Positions 48,701 through 61,800 of a DNA stretch of 64,000 nt are shown piece after piece. Below the pieces are notes generated by a model. The model did not search any database and was not told the origin of the DNA. It worked only from the letters and a program-made list of their open reading frames with translations. The translations under genes and the position numbers were made by a program. Source of the stretch: Apostichopus japonicus (taxonomy: Eukaryota; Echinodermata; Holothuroidea; Aspidochirotida; Stichopodidae); NCBI RefSeq assembly GCF_037975245.1, contig NC_092568.1, positions 26,966,501 through 27,030,500 of the forward strand, in the 5' to 3' direction. The first letter of the stretch is position 1. Every line of letters starts with the position of its first letter.

Positions 48701-51700
48701 TCTTAATTTCTTTGGTGATGTGAGAGTAGCGAATACTGTTTAACTGTATGACTATATTCAGGAATGGGTTTCATGTTTCCTTTGGTATTTATATTGGTTG
48801 AATGCCACCACAATGGCTTCTTCAGTTAGCTCCCCTGAAGCCACGATGGCTTGTCTTAGATCAAGTTTAAACTGAACAAATTTACTGGACATCTGACTGT
48901 AAATCATGTTTTGAGCTTTTGAACCTGAGGAGATGACCGCTCAGGGGTTAAGTCATGTTAATCATGTGAAGGAACGTGGTATCAGACACTTATCTAGGAA
49001 TGATAAAGAAAATAATGCTGACTTTTGCATTTGTTTGCTCTCTCATCTTCGTACCATTTCCATTGTAGGACCGAAGTAACCAGATCAAGGCCATACAGAA
49101 GACATTTGAGGATGCTAAGAAACCAGTAAGATATAATGATAGAGCATATATTTTATTCCAGAGACATTGTAGTCTAAGATAGAATTTTGTCTATTGCATA
49201 GGTCACCAATGCAATGTGACTGTCCTGTAAGGGCATTATGACCATTGCATTGTTAAAATTTCTGGTAGATGTGTCACTTGAAAGTTGAAACACAGAACAA
49301 CAAATATTAATTGACTTTTTGGCCTTTGTATAACTACTGCTGTGAACTTGCCAGTAAGTTCTTCTTTACTGTTGTGACCTACCTGACATTTTACTATGTG
49401 CTTGCTTAGATGCTTTGTATTTTAAAGACCTATTTAAAAGAAAAAAAAAAAAAAATTCAGACTATTTTTCAGGTTTTCAATTGGAAACATTACCAAGTCT
49501 GTTTTTCATGGTAGTCAGAAGAAGCCGTTTATTGTTTTTAACATTTTTATGAGAAGCTGTACTTACTAGAATGTATCTGGCTGTAATCAAGTCACTGCCT
49601 TAATGGTTACCAAAGTAAGGAGTGTAAAAGTGAACATTGTTTCAGAAAATTGATTGAAACGGTATGGGGTTTAAAGTTACCTTGCTTGGCTATTCTGTCA
49701 CTTTTGATGTTCATGTATATGCATAAATGTAGCATATAAAAATTATATTATATTGTAACTTTTGAAAGGAGTACACTATAACCCCTGTACTTGCTACAAT
49801 GCAGGTTTTGATTGAACTAAGTTTGTTATCACTTAGATAAATGGAAACAGATACGTTCATGATCATTCAGACATCACCAACAATTGTGAAACAAAGTCTG
49901 CCTGTAAAATTTTTTGCAACTATTTGTCTTTAATTTTATCTTCTTCATTTCTTCCTGTTCCGTTCTAGATTGAAAAACATTACAGTAAACCGTTTGTGAC
50001 TCCTGTCGAGATCTTGCCAGTATTTCCAGATTTTGAGGTAAGTGCAGTTTGGAAATTTTATGTACTGTACATCAGCCCAAATGATAATTTGATGAATGAA
50101 TATAAATAAGGTAATATGTTTCATAGTATTAGTAATATTGGAGAATCAAGGTTTCCTTAAATACAATGTATCATATTTCTTTCACAAACTCCATTATTTA
50201 AATTCAGCTCTAATGGATTTGCATGTATGACACACTGGCATAGTACAGTGATAGCAACATCAGCTTTGGTACCATCAGATTGTCAAATTGTTAAATTTGA
50301 TAAGGTGACATAAGATTCAATTTAAGATACGGTGTAAATATAAATCGATTGAAGAAAGTACCTTTGATTAAAGAGGAACCAGTGAACATGTTGTTCTTCA
50401 ATCCAACTGATTTTTAATCATTTTGAAACAGAATGTGACAAAAATGTATGAGATTTAACAGTATATGCAAGCAAAACAGATTGGTGATATTTCAGAGAAG
50501 TTTAAAATGTCATCAGTATTGCCACAATTTTTAGCATGTAAATGATGCCACAAGTTTTCAAAAGTGCTCTGACTTACCAAGTTATTCCTAGATGTTGAGA
50601 TATATGTTAATTCAGACAATTTTAACAGATGCTTTAGAAATGGCAAAAGCTACAGTATGACAGTGACTGGAAATTTCTTGCTGTAGTCTTTCTATCATAT
50701 TAATGGCCTTTTACTTTAATGTTTTGTGAGTTGGGTAAAAGAAAATTTGTCACTTTACAATTCTGTAATTTCATTTATCCGAGCAGACATGGATCCATCC
50801 TTGCGCACAAGTTAACTTTGATTCAGATCCATCTCTGAGAAGCAAAACCACCCTGGAGCAAATGGAGGAGATGTCACAAGCCATGATAAGGTTCATTTCA
50901 TTTTGGAAGCATTAGTTTTTTTAAATCCCTCCAACCCCTCCCCCTCCCCCAAAAAATAATTCTGCAAGATCTCCAACAGTCAAAATCTTGTCCTATTCAT
51001 CATAATGATATGGACGATGAAGGTTTTTAATATATATATTTTGCAAAAGTGAAGTAAGTAACATCACCTCAGCATCACCAAATTTAAACATGAGTTAGCC
51101 AATGAGGATATTCTTCCTTGAACATTTAGTTTTTTTTTCAGGAATCCTTTAATTAGTAGTGGCTAACGACTAATAAAGCCACCTTTTTCAAATGGATCTA
51201 GATTCTGTGATATTTTCTTTATTCGTATGAGAACAATAAGGGTACTTGAGACACGTAATGTAAGGAACACGGTAGCAGAGCTGTTGATGATTGGAGGAGC
51301 ATCCCTAGACGAATGCTTACACTTACAAAGCAGACAGGCTGCAGACTGAGGAAACAACTTATGGCAAACTAAATATAAAATTAGAGATAATGCCATAACA
51401 TGCAAATTAAAGTACTGAATATGCATGGCTGCTTATGCACCAGACCAAACGAGCAATAAATAGACAACTAAAAGGTTTCCAAGGGATTTTGTGTTCAATA
51501 AATTTCTGTTTATTCCTTTTGGCAGAGGAATGGTTGATGAGAGCGAAGAGCAGTTTGTAGGCTACTTCCTCCCGACGTCGGATACGATGGGTAAAAGAAA
51601 GAGAGACTTCGAAGAAGAGGTTGACTATCGTGAAGATGAAGAGTAGGTTGAAGCAGTTTCTTGCATTTTACTTTGTGAAATAGTGTAACTCTTAGACTCT

Positions 51701-54700
51701 TTTTCAACAGAACCACTTGTTTTCCATGCAGATTAATAGTGCATTGTTCTGTTAGAATACCACGAAGTTGTTTGAGGTGATTGCTCCAGATAGTGTGACC
51801 GATGAGTAATAAGTGTAAAGAGTTGATGACAGTCAGGATATAGTTTCTCATTCTGGTGTTTGTTTACAGATTAGGAAAGGTACTTTCGCTGTGAAAGTGT
51901 TATTGGCCTGGACGAAGAGTCTGATATTTGGTTTGCAAATGAAACCTTTCGCTTTGTGAAATAAACATGTGAATATGGCAATAGACATGCAGTCATGTAC
52001 AGAGTTCCAAAAGATGGTACTATATGTTGTACACACAATTAATTTATCAAATTTTAATGTTGAACTGTGTTGTTTAATTGTATCTTAGCCCTATGGAAAA
52101 TCACTGATTAGTCAGAATTGCAGTCAATAATGGACAACATTTTTTTTCTCACTAAAACTTTTGTTGTCTTTTTTTCAGCTATGAATATAAATTGTCCCGG
52201 GAGTACAACTGGAATGTGAAGAACAAAGCCAGTAAAGGCTACGAAGAAAACTATTTCTTCCTCTTCAGGAAAGGAAAAGGTGTATTCTTCAATGAGCTTG
52301 AAACACGGTATGTTCCTTGACTGAGGGATGTTGTATACAAATTTTGCATAAATTAGACTAGTTATGTGGCAAAGTGATATTTCAAGTTCTTCTAATTATT
52401 TCAATGTTTAAGAAATCTTACATGCTAAGGACATATCTAACATATCTAACAATCTTATATGGATACAAATGAGTAATGCTGTTTCAGTAACAGTGTGAAG
52501 TGTTTTGATCTACCTCCAAACAATCCCTTAGATTCTTCTTACCTCCCCCCCCCCCCAGTTAACTATGAATACAAACAGTTTTAACAATGCAAAAGTAAAA
52601 ACTAATGACATACGACCATTTGCAACTTTTTTCCTTGTTTCACCAGAGTGCGTCTCAGTAAACGAAGAGTAAAAGAAGGCTTGTCCAGCAACTCAGTGTT
52701 AGTTGTGAAGCACAGAGAACTTAGTGAACAGGAACTAGCAGTACAGGTCAGTTTGGTCTGGGTTCAGAGTATCCAAGCATAGCTACACAGAGCACATTAC
52801 GAGCAAATATCGATGATAACAAATTCATAACGTTAGAATTTGTAATAACTCTGCAAAGATGTAATGATTGTGTGTCGGAAAGTTTGAAAGCATGTGACAA
52901 TGTTTTCTTGTGAAATAACTTACATTGAGAATGTGTTCAACAGTTTTATGTTGTAAGTGTAACCTTCATCAGAGAGTGTAAGTTTCCTCCGAGCGTGTGT
53001 ACAAGTTCTTCCATCTGGGTGTTTATTGACGTATTAAATCCAACATCATTGGAAGTTTACATTTAGGTTGCTGTAGCAGCTTATCAACCTACACCTTTAA
53101 TACCTTCGTTGAAATTTGTTATCACATACTTTTCACATCATGTTGTTCTTTAATACGACTCTCTCACTTGTCTTACATAATCGATTGATGTGATCATCAT
53201 CGACATAAGCAGTCTCATGTTGCATACATTCAGCTATGCACAAGTTGTGACATTAGAAGGGCATATTTTCCATTTTTTGTTTGTTTTCTGAAGTGGACAA
53301 TAAAGTTGCTATCTATCTTGTTACTCATTCAAAATTAGTTTAGTAGTTTTTCAGAAAGTTGGATTGTAGATCTTGCCTTGAAATACTTTTATTAAGCTAT
53401 TGTTATCTATATTATAAAGTGGTTTGTGTTACACTCAGCAATGATTGTATTCACACAACTTTCTTTGCAGATCTATTAAGGTATTATGCACTTAAGTAGA
53501 ACCAATCATTTCCTCTAGAGAGCTTTTAGAAATGTGTATAAAGTTTGCAAATATGTAGTCAGGAATTGAAACTGTTTAGACGTTGAATGTTCAGTTAATA
53601 ATCACCTTTTTTCTTTTTGACATTTATACAGGAAGCAAGACTCTCTCAACTAGAGAATGTTCTACCAGAAGATGAAGAAGAAGATGTAGAGGAAGAGGGA
53701 GAGGGAGAGGGAGAGGGAGAGGGAGAGGGAGAGGGAGAGGGAGAGGAAGGAGACGGGGAACAGAAGGCGGAAGAAGAAGCATCAGATGGTGAGAAAGAAA
53801 GTGCAGAAGATACTGAACAGAAAGGGGAAGAGTCAGGTATGTTGTCATGGTAATTGTGGAAGTAATATTGAGTAACATCCAAGTGAAAAATGCAGATTGT
53901 CAGGTAGTATCAATGAATTTATCAATGTATCAACAAATAATATATCTTAATTTTCCCATCACATGACATGAGAAAAGTTATTATATCTCATCTTAGCATT
54001 AGTAAAAGAGTCAAGGCTAAGGAAATGCTATCTGCATATATTTTAAATTATAAATACCCCACCCCTACCCCCATCCCTCTTATCCTCCATCCCATTTCCT
54101 CTCCAGCTATTCAGACAAAACATAGATGGCAAAGAAAATTTCAATAATTTATAAAGTTAAAATGGTATTGCTGCTATGGTAGTTTGCAGATAAGCAGTTC
54201 CAGAGTGTAGTAGCAGTATAATAAAAATGACATTTCAACCAATTTGAAGTTGACCCATTGGAACGGATAGATGGTCAATGCTTTAATAGACAGAGTTAAT
54301 TTCAGAGTCTTCCAGGAATGGGTTAGTATCCGGAAGAAAGTAGCCAAGTAAAACCAAATATGTGAAATACTTGTGCTTTGCATTTAACTTAGCTAATGTT
54401 TGCAGCAATTTTGTTTGCATGTGCAGGTGAAGAAGGCAGCGGCGAGGAAAACGAAGAGAGAGCAGCTGAAGACAGTGACAAGGAGGACCAGGATGAATCT
54501 AGGGAACAGGAGGATGGCAACCAGGAGGGTCAAGCAGAGGAGATGGAAGAAGAGGGAGAGCAAGAAGTGGAAGAAGGGGAACACGGTGAAGAAGAGGAAG
54601 AGGATGGAGAACGGGAGGAAGAGGGAGAACAAGAGGAAGAGGGAGAGCAAGGTGAAGAGGAGGAAGGAGAGGAGATGGAGCAAGATGGTGGTGAGGAGGA

Positions 54701-54926
54701 GGAGGAGGAGGAAGAAGCTCAGGAAGAGGGCAGTGATGGAGAGAGAGAGGAAGGAGAGGAAGAGGAGATGGAGCAGGAAGCAGGAGAAGAGGAACATGAG
54801 GATGCTGAAGAGGAACAAGAAGAGGAAGAAGAGGAGGAAGAAGAGGATCAGGAGGATCAAAGGAGAGATGATGAACAAGAGATCTTTGGTGGTGATAGTG
54901 ATGAGGAGTCTGCTGCCAGTGATTGA
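42792..54926 (+). CDS. PAF1: PAF1: RNA polymerase II-associated factor 1, complete, 13 exons
   Basis: Scaffold subunit of the nuclear PAF1 complex (with CTR9, LEO1, CDC73), which supports elongation and histone modification. Exons: 42792-42838, 45909-46123, 46746-46812, 47355-47456, 48183-48231, 49069-49125, 49969-50037, 50787-50890, 51526-51642, 52179-52307, 52647-52746, 53632-53836, 54427-54926. They sum to 1761 bases (586 residues plus stop), in phase throughout. The start is MPPTIQ, close to vertebrate MAPTIQ. Hallmarks: [57 protein letters not shown]-like [46 protein letters not shown], and a final [11 protein letters not shown]. Residues 1 to about 352 are the conserved body. Residues 353-586 are an extremely Glu-rich tail, of the kind expected for this family but more uniformly acidic. 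Confidence 0.96.
42934..44355 (+). mobile_element. Non-autonomous hAT-like element, 1422 bp, perfect 8-bp target duplication
   Basis: Flanked on both sides by ATCAGTAT (42926-42933 and 44356-44363). The termini are ~38-bp inverted repeats with few mismatches: the left begins GGGTACCGTTGTTTTCCGC, and the right, reversed, begins GGTTTCAGTTGTTTTCCGC; both continue with ACGTTACTTTCCGCTGA. Inside, a ~495-bp block is duplicated (42934 and 43433), then a ~214-bp block including the right end is duplicated (43930 and 44144). No transposase frame. Starts 95 bases downstream of PAF1 exon 1. Confidence 0.88.
45100..45172 (+). repeat. 36-bp tandem duplication
   Basis: TGTGATAACAAAGTGCATAA plus TTGTTCTCAGTTGT occurs twice in direct succession in PAF1 intron 1. 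Confidence 0.85.
47090..47340 (+). repeat. Tandem duplication, ~130-bp unit, G-rich
   Basis: GTGGTCGTGGGGTGG, GGCAGTGGGGAGGGTGGGGG, and GATGTAGAGCTTGTGTTATT followed by CTGCCA occur twice about 130 bases apart, with small indels in the GTGGGG part. In PAF1 intron 3. Confidence 0.8.
47599..47964 (+). mobile_element. hAT MITE (Charlie-like ends), 366 bp
   Basis: Left end CAGGGGTGGGCAACC, right end GGTTGCCCACCCCTG: a perfect 15-bp inverted repeat. Flanks CTCTAAAG (47591-47598) and CTCTATAG (47965-47972) form an 8-bp target duplication with one mismatch. CAGGGGTGGGCAAC termini are widespread among hAT elements of animals. In PAF1 intron 4. Confidence 0.9.
54427..54926 (+). CDS. PAF1: PAF1 last exon: acidic low-complexity tail
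   Basis: The 166-codon exon (stop included) is mostly GAG/GAA/GAT codons. Exon 53632-53836 before it contains a (GAGGGA)n microsatellite at 53694-53748 encoding an EG repeat. The C-terminal [11 protein letters not shown] matches the EEIFGSDADSED motif of other PAF1 proteins, showing that the tail is real coding sequence. Long antisense frames here are shadows. Confidence 0.9.
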
Positions 54927-56026
54927 TTTCTTTGAACAATTCTGTGGTGAGAATCAGACCCCATTGGAAATCCATTTATAAGGACGGAGAGAAAGTGTGG
55001 AGGAACGGTTAGCTCAATTGTAGAGTTTAACCAGGAATTTCCAGTCCCTTTGCATGTTGTTTGCTATTGTTACAGATGTGTTACTAGCACATGATTTGTA
55101 AGGAGTATAATAAAGGCCCAATGTAAGAATGTAGCCGGACAGCTCTGGTGAACGTACCAGGATGGTAGAAGTGTTGGATCTACTTGGAAAAATCTTGAGT
55201 CTGATGGGATCTTGGATGCAGGGTTCTTGGCTCATAAAATGTGCATTGCAAGTATATAAGGAATTACTCTTCTACAATCTAACAGCATTTTAATATCTTA
55301 CAAAGGTGTGTGCCGTTATCAACAAAGATTTGATTCATAACTCTTACTACAAGTGTCAGTATCTAGACTGACCATGCTGCATAGTATTTTATGTAGTACT
55401 TATAGTTCATATAGGCTTGGTGGAAAAGATACAAAGTACAGACAAAAATCGATTCAACAGGCAATGTTAAAGGTCATCAGTAATTCCCCCAAATATGCTA
55501 GTACTTTTCTTTCATCTCTCTTTTGGCAAGAAGTTTCAGAAAGTTTGAGAAATGTTAAGCAGAGTAGACAGATTTGCAATCGATTAACAGGGATCAAGAT
55601 TTAATATGTTAAAGTATCCATGGATGTTAGTTACAGTAGGTGCAGGAATGGGTTCAAATGAATGTTGAATTACTTGCTTATGGAAAGTCATTAACTCTGG
55701 AATATATTTCCGGCGTGATTAATGGCCGCTGTTTCAGGAAATGTGCTACTGAAAATGGTTTGATTGCTAAATTATATATCTGTCACCATCAATGTCACAC
55801 AATGCTAAAATTAATCGAGAGCAAATTTACTTCTTACAATTTCAGACAGATTTTCTACATTGTGCATACCTTGTAATGTGATACACAATGTTGGCACAGT
55901 AAGCATCGTATTGAAGCTAAGCTGTCTCATTTGAAGACAGTTGGGAGTTTGTAGCAGTTTGAAATCATCTCATGCTATTTGGAGTAGTCTTGAATTATTA
56001 AAATTCTAAAAAAACTATGAAGTGTA

Positions 56027-56032
56027 AATAAA
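56027..56032 (+). promoter_or_regulatory. Candidate PAF1 poly(A) signal AATAAA
   Basis: Canonical hexamer about 1.1 kb past the stop codon, followed by an A/G- and then T-rich stretch. A second candidate is at 55110-55115. Confidence 0.4.
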
Positions 56033-57174
56033 GCAACAAGGGCGCCCTTTGTATTATGTCCTTACCCTCTTTATATGGAAGTTAACTATAAGTGGTTTTC
56101 CTATCACTTTAATATTTAGTCTTTTAATCTTCCATTTCATCATGTTTCTATAAACAAGCAGACTAAGATTTTTTTTACATTTTTGTTGCATTGTAAAGAT
56201 GGTCCAAACGTGTAAATATTGAAAATACAAGGGAAATTGAAAAAAAAAAATTTTGTTTGTTATCATAGTTTTCTTGTGGACTTTTTCATTTCAATTAAAT
56301 CTCTCCTTTTATAGTTGTAATTATTGCATTCCTTAGATTTAAAGGCTACAGCAGTAATGTAAAAAAAATACACAATCTCTTATTGTGAAATATTGACCAA
56401 GAAGTTTATGATAAGCTTGAACTATTTCTTTATGAATGGATAATTAGAACTTATGGTTGACCAAATTACTGAAAAACACCCATGGATAGACATGGAACAA
56501 TATAAGAATTTCTGAAGTTACATCATTGCATTTAACAAACATTTTAGGGATATAGGAAGGAATTGTGATAATTGTATGTTTATCTTAAACAGGCTGGCAG
56601 ATGTACTGTAAGTAAATCACCAGAAATTACATAATTGTATAAGTCTTGAATTGAGCTATTACCAAAATGGCAGGGAAAAAAAAAGCTGAATAGATTTCTT
56701 TGTGAATTAAAGATACTCCATTTGTCTTTGACCACTTTAAAATCCTAATCACTGAAATAGGTTTCATTGGATATAAAAAGCAATCACAAGGCCTGAAGGT
56801 AGGGGGAGGGGGGGGGGAGGGTGAGGGAAGAATCTTTGATTGAGAGTAAATGACAATAGCAAGACAAACCTGAGAAAGAGAATAAAGTTGCTGTTTTTTT
56901 TATAATCCAGTTGTATTATTTAATTCAATTGAATTACATAAATGGTAAAAATACAGAATAATAATAATATATAATTATAAAGTGCCGGTATATGACAGGA
57001 GTTGCTCATGGCGCTTTGTGAAAGTAATGACCAACGATGAAATCAATAAAAAGGTAAGTGATAATATGTGACCTGGAAAAGATAAGCTTTTAAGTTTGTT
57101 TGAATAGACTCATGGTATTGGCAAGCCTAACTTAACTGTTGCACACATAAGTGGTCACTCCCTGACAATAACAT

Positions 57175-57605
57175 ACATACTTTGATGTAAAAGTATTGAG
57201 TATCAGAATACAAGTAACCACATTGTACAGTATTACAACAAACAAGTTAACAAAAGAGTTGCGTGATCTAATTATTAAAATTATGCCTCCTACATTATGA
57301 ATTGTAGCACCATCTGTCCATTCATATTATAAAAACAAAAGATAAGACATTCTAGATGGGGACTAGCACACTTTTTGCTCAATTAAAGTTTGATGTAAAA
57401 GTGTGCTGAGATGGTAAGATGCATTGAAATATCAGAATACAAGGAACCCCTTTGTACAGTAATACCACGAACAATTTAACAAAAGAGTCTCCTGGTCAAA
57501 TCTATGACCCCTAAATTAGGTACTGTAGCACCGTCTTTTCATTTTTTACAAAACAAAAAGACATGACTTCTATCTGGGGGCTAGCACACCTTTTGCTCAA
57601 TTACC
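57175..57605 (+). repeat. Diverged tandem duplication, ~215-bp unit
   Basis: TTTGATGTAAAAGT, ATCAGAATACAAG, TTGTACAGTA, TTAACAAAAGAGT, GTAGCACC and CTAGCACAC followed by TTTTGCTCAATTA occur in the same order twice, starting near 57180 and 57388. Confidence 0.75.
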
Positions 57606-58664
57606 GCCGAGAGACGTACAAAATGTGCAACCCAACTTTGAGTCCAGCATTAAAAATTGGGTTGCTATGGAGGGCAAATTTCATTTTGTTTTCAAATCCT
57701 TCATTTCATGCTCTGAAATTTCAAAGTTATGACCATTATAATAATCATGTTACTCCCCTACACCTGCATGGACATTGACTTTAAGGAATATTTTTGACGG
57801 GTCACCAGAAGAGCTTCCTCCACTGGTCAGTTTGGAACTTCCGGCGATCTTATCGTCTAAACAGAATAAAAGTAAATTTAGTTTAGATTTCCCCCAAAGG
57901 TTTCACAAACCAACGTCAGCTCATTTGAAACCATACCCGTCTGATATTTGTGGATGAACACTGCATCACACGGTCAAAGCTTTCCCGTTTTGATGAGTTG
58001 TAACTATCACACCTATTCCTGCACCAGGGACTAACTCAGCATCTGTCTCACATGCTGAAAGAGGTGAAGGCACACCATTCATCATCACTAAGGTGCAACT
58101 ACGGTGAACAAAGTTTTAATTAAAATCATGGACAAACCAGAACCAAATCCCAGTTCCCTGATCAAGGCAAACTAGAAATACGAAATCCATGGAAGAGTAT
58201 GCTCCACAACATTGCAAAAGAGCATCTTCTTTTAATTGGTGGAATGAATTTGGTTTCTGATGAGGTTTTGAACCAGGAAACTGATGGTTTGTTGGGTAGA
58301 CACTCGAACCACTACTAGACATCTTCATGTCTGAGAGCTGTGACAAGAGTATGAGAAGACTGCGGTACTCATCACATTGAACTAAGCATATTTCGGGCGG
58401 TACTGACCGACTTTTATGAACCAATCTCCAACAGATAAATAAATTACCACCAACTTCCCCATTTGATCATAGGAAACCAATTCTAGACAAGAGTCCAACA
58501 TATTACTGTGTACGTCGTCTATGGGCTAATTATAATCTAACTCTTCACGACATTGTGAGTACATTACAGACTTTGAGAACTCCATGTACCAATTATTTTT
58601 AGGCTACAGAGTATGAAAATGTAGATGCTGACTACATTTGCCTCATATACAATTCAGCCTCATT

Positions 58665-58680
58665 TTCTCTCTCTCTCTCT
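58665..58680 (+). repeat. (CT)n microsatellite
   Basis: Run of CTCTCTCTCTCT downstream of the stop codon of the glycosyltransferase gene. Confidence 0.7.
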
Positions 58681-58810
58681 GTTATTATTGCTGTCGTTAT
58701 GATACTCAAACAAGGAGATTTGAACCGTACATAAAACGATCCTATCATAATCAAAGTGGTTTAGTTTGAAAATGAGGAATCGGTTCCATTTTAAATGGGG
58801 CCAACCTTTC

Positions 58811-61800
58811 TCACATTTGATTTCGACAGGATCCAACAGACTCCGGATATTTCACGTGCAATTCATCCACTATCTGGCTAAACAGTTCTCTGTTGGCAGC
58901 ATTTTCTTTATCTTTACTGGTGTGAAACGTTTCTTTCCTCTTGTAGCCCTGATGTACCAGGAATCCTGAATCCATGACAACGAATGTAAAACCCGCCATG
59001 TACAGTTCGCAAGTCTAGAAAGAAGAAGAAGAAGGAAAAAATTGAGACGTCATACAAAATATGATACACGATACTGCTTTACAAAACAAATCTTGGGGCA
59101 AAATCTCTGATTTGTTTTAAGAATGGAGATGTCCCAACCTGTCCTAAATTCTTACTTTTCCATCCAGATGACCCTCTTCTTCGACATTTAAACAAGAATA
59201 GAGGTTTATTGTGGCATGTTGAATATAATCGCAATTACATATTAAATGCATATATCATGTCTCATGAGATGTAGATGTCATGCGACTTATTCCATGCAAA
59301 CGATGATACACTAGATTTCTTCTTGCATAAGAGGTGCCCAAGAGGCTGATTGATGATAAGCTTCACCAGATCATAATATCGTCTTTCTGCCAAGACCCTT
59401 AGTATGCCAAGTAGCATAGACCTAGGTATACATGTATATCTAAAATGAAACCGTACTGGACCCTGACTAAATTGTTGATGTTTTTTTTTATTTTAACTTG
59501 GTTTTCATAACTAATGTATGGGTCAATCCATGCCAAATCAACAGATTTTTGGGTCGATTCCACGTCGACCCTCTCAGAATCGCCTGAAATTGATATGGTG
59601 TCTTGCCATATGTCTCAAAGGATGAAATTGGGCAAAAAAAAAAATTAAAAAATTTTCGTTGCTAGGATACGGCCCCACCTAGCAACCAAATCCAGATTGC
59701 ATTTTAAGAGCACTTAATTTGTGTCAAGTTTGGAGGCATTTTTTGCATAAATGTAAAGTATTTTATGTCTGATATTGCAGATATTGTGGAAGACATGTGG
59801 CCAGTCTTCGAATTTAGCTAATTTTGAGGAAAATTTACGGTCTCAATTTTTCGTAACAAGTAATTAAAATGGCAGAAAATGAGATAGGGGTCTTTTCTGG
59901 CCCTACTTTGAGTGTGCTCTATATTCACAAGCAGAGGCATGTTTGAGTTTTAATTTCCATAGGATCCTTGTCCAGTGGTAGTTGTACGGGAAAAGTGCAA
60001 AAAAAAAGTCAAGCGGATCGGACGTTTTACGAACAGCGCCCTCAAACTTAAGAAATCTCACTTCTGGCCCTAATTGGGGGTCCATTTTGGGCCTGTGGGT
60101 ATTTTTTATTTTTTTTTTAAATAGCATTTTTCAGGAGCGTATTGACCCTATTTTTAAAAACTCAAGTCAAAAAGTTGTGTATTTTGTGTTATTTACTCAA
60201 ATTTACGACTCGAAAATTGCGAAAATCACTTCGTTCATATGTATGAAAATGCTTGCACAAGCCGATTTGAGTAATTCAAATGACAACAACTTCTTAGCAT
60301 TAGCATACAGGTGCTTAACAATTAGGAGGGTGGTCCACTAGCATAAGGACTACAAATAAACTGCATTTTCAGGGTCATATGCCCAACGATGCCTGTGAAC
60401 AGCGCCCTCAAACATCACATTTTACCAATATTTTGGGCTATTTTGGGCATTTCAAGGTCAAATTTGGTCACAATTGAAAGTTTTTTTTTCGGTTTTTAAT
60501 ACAAAACTAGTAAGATATGTATAGTTATGATGCAAAGAATGAGCTAAAACATCTTTTATATTAGTTATTAATGCTCTGATGAGCAGCTTAAAGTGGCGTA
60601 TGAGAGTTACATCAGCTCTACAGAAACATGCTTGCGAGGGCAAACAGTGGTAACATTGTATCTTCATTCAAGGAGATGTTAAACAACATTAGAAACTATT
60701 GAAATGTATTTATTAAAAGTGTTCTGTCTAATACTCTTTGACTCCCTCTCACCCCCACCCCCCCCCCCCAGCACCCTCCCCATAGTGCACTATGCAGATT
60801 TGTATACACACAGTATGTGACTGACTTTTACTGCATAGAGACTGCATAAACATGCATTCAAGGTATACTGAATTATTTGGTATGGTAATCTTCTGCTTCA
60901 AATTGTCTGTATGCATGTAACCCACCTCTCCCACCCACATCCTCAACCCAACCCTATATCAGAATAGAAAATTGTGAACCAGTGCATACAGTGTGCACTA
61001 TATATATGTGTGTACATGTTCAGTACAGTGTTATTTTACACCAAGCAAATAAATACACACTGTCCACAATCATGTACAGTACACACTGTGTACTGGTCAT
61101 TCCATTCAATACTGTGCATATCAATGTCATTTTAAATATTTGAAATGTAGTGTATGCTTTTGCTAATTCAATAAATTAAAAGACTTTCAATAATTTATAA
61201 GGAATGTTTAACCAGTACATAAATGTGCAGTGTGTAAACTGTACATGATTTTGGACAGTGTTTATGTAAAAGTGCTTGGTGAAAAATAACACTGTACTGA
61301 ACATGTACACACATATATAGTGCACACTGCATAGTGCATAATGTGCATATATTCAATGTCTTTTTAAATATTTGCAATGAAGTGTATGCATTTGCTGATT
61401 CACTAAATTAAAAGACTTTTAATATTTTAAAAGGAATTTTTAACCAGTACATACATGTACAGTGTGTATACTGTACATGATTTTGGACAGTGTGTATTTA
61501 AATAGTATATACTTGGTGTAAAATAACTGTACAGAACATGTACACACATATATAGTGCACACTGTACGCACTGGTTCACATTCATTTTCTATTCTGATAT
61601 AGGTTTGGGTTGAGGATGTGGGTGGGAGGGGTGGGTTACATGCATACAGACAATTTTAAGCAGAAGATTACCATACCAAAACATTCAGTATATGCATGTT
61701 TATGCAGTCTCTATGCAGTAAAAGTCAGTCACATACTGCATAGTGCACTAATATTGTTTAACATCTCTTTGAATGAAGATACAATGTTACCACTGTTTGC

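Larger units (their letters stand above)
54927..58810. other. PAF1 3' UTR and intergenic DNA
   Basis: The first strong poly(A) candidate for PAF1 is AATAAA at 56027-56032; an earlier AATAAA lies at 55110-55115. Beyond this, the region has a G-rich tract near 56800-56828, an (AAT)n SINE-like fragment near 56960-57030, and a diverged tandem duplication at 57175-57605. It ends at the 3' end of the converging glycosyltransferase gene. No open frame has support. Confidence 0.55.

Noticed and set aside
53624-53882. Pro/Leu- and Ser/Pro-rich minus-strand frames
   Set aside because: Antisense shadows of the (GAGGGA)n microsatellite in PAF1 exon 12.
54393-54981. Long open frames on the opposite strand and in the second frame of the PAF1 acidic exon
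   Set aside because: GA-rich low-complexity DNA leaves several frames open. The frame ending in [11 protein letters not shown] joins the PAF1 exons in phase; the others are shadows.
58116-58424. 102-codon minus-strand frame upstream of the PAF1/B4GAT1 junction as an extra gene
   Set aside because: No motif recognised; it lies downstream of the B4GAT1-like stop on the same strand and could be 3' UTR or random sequence.
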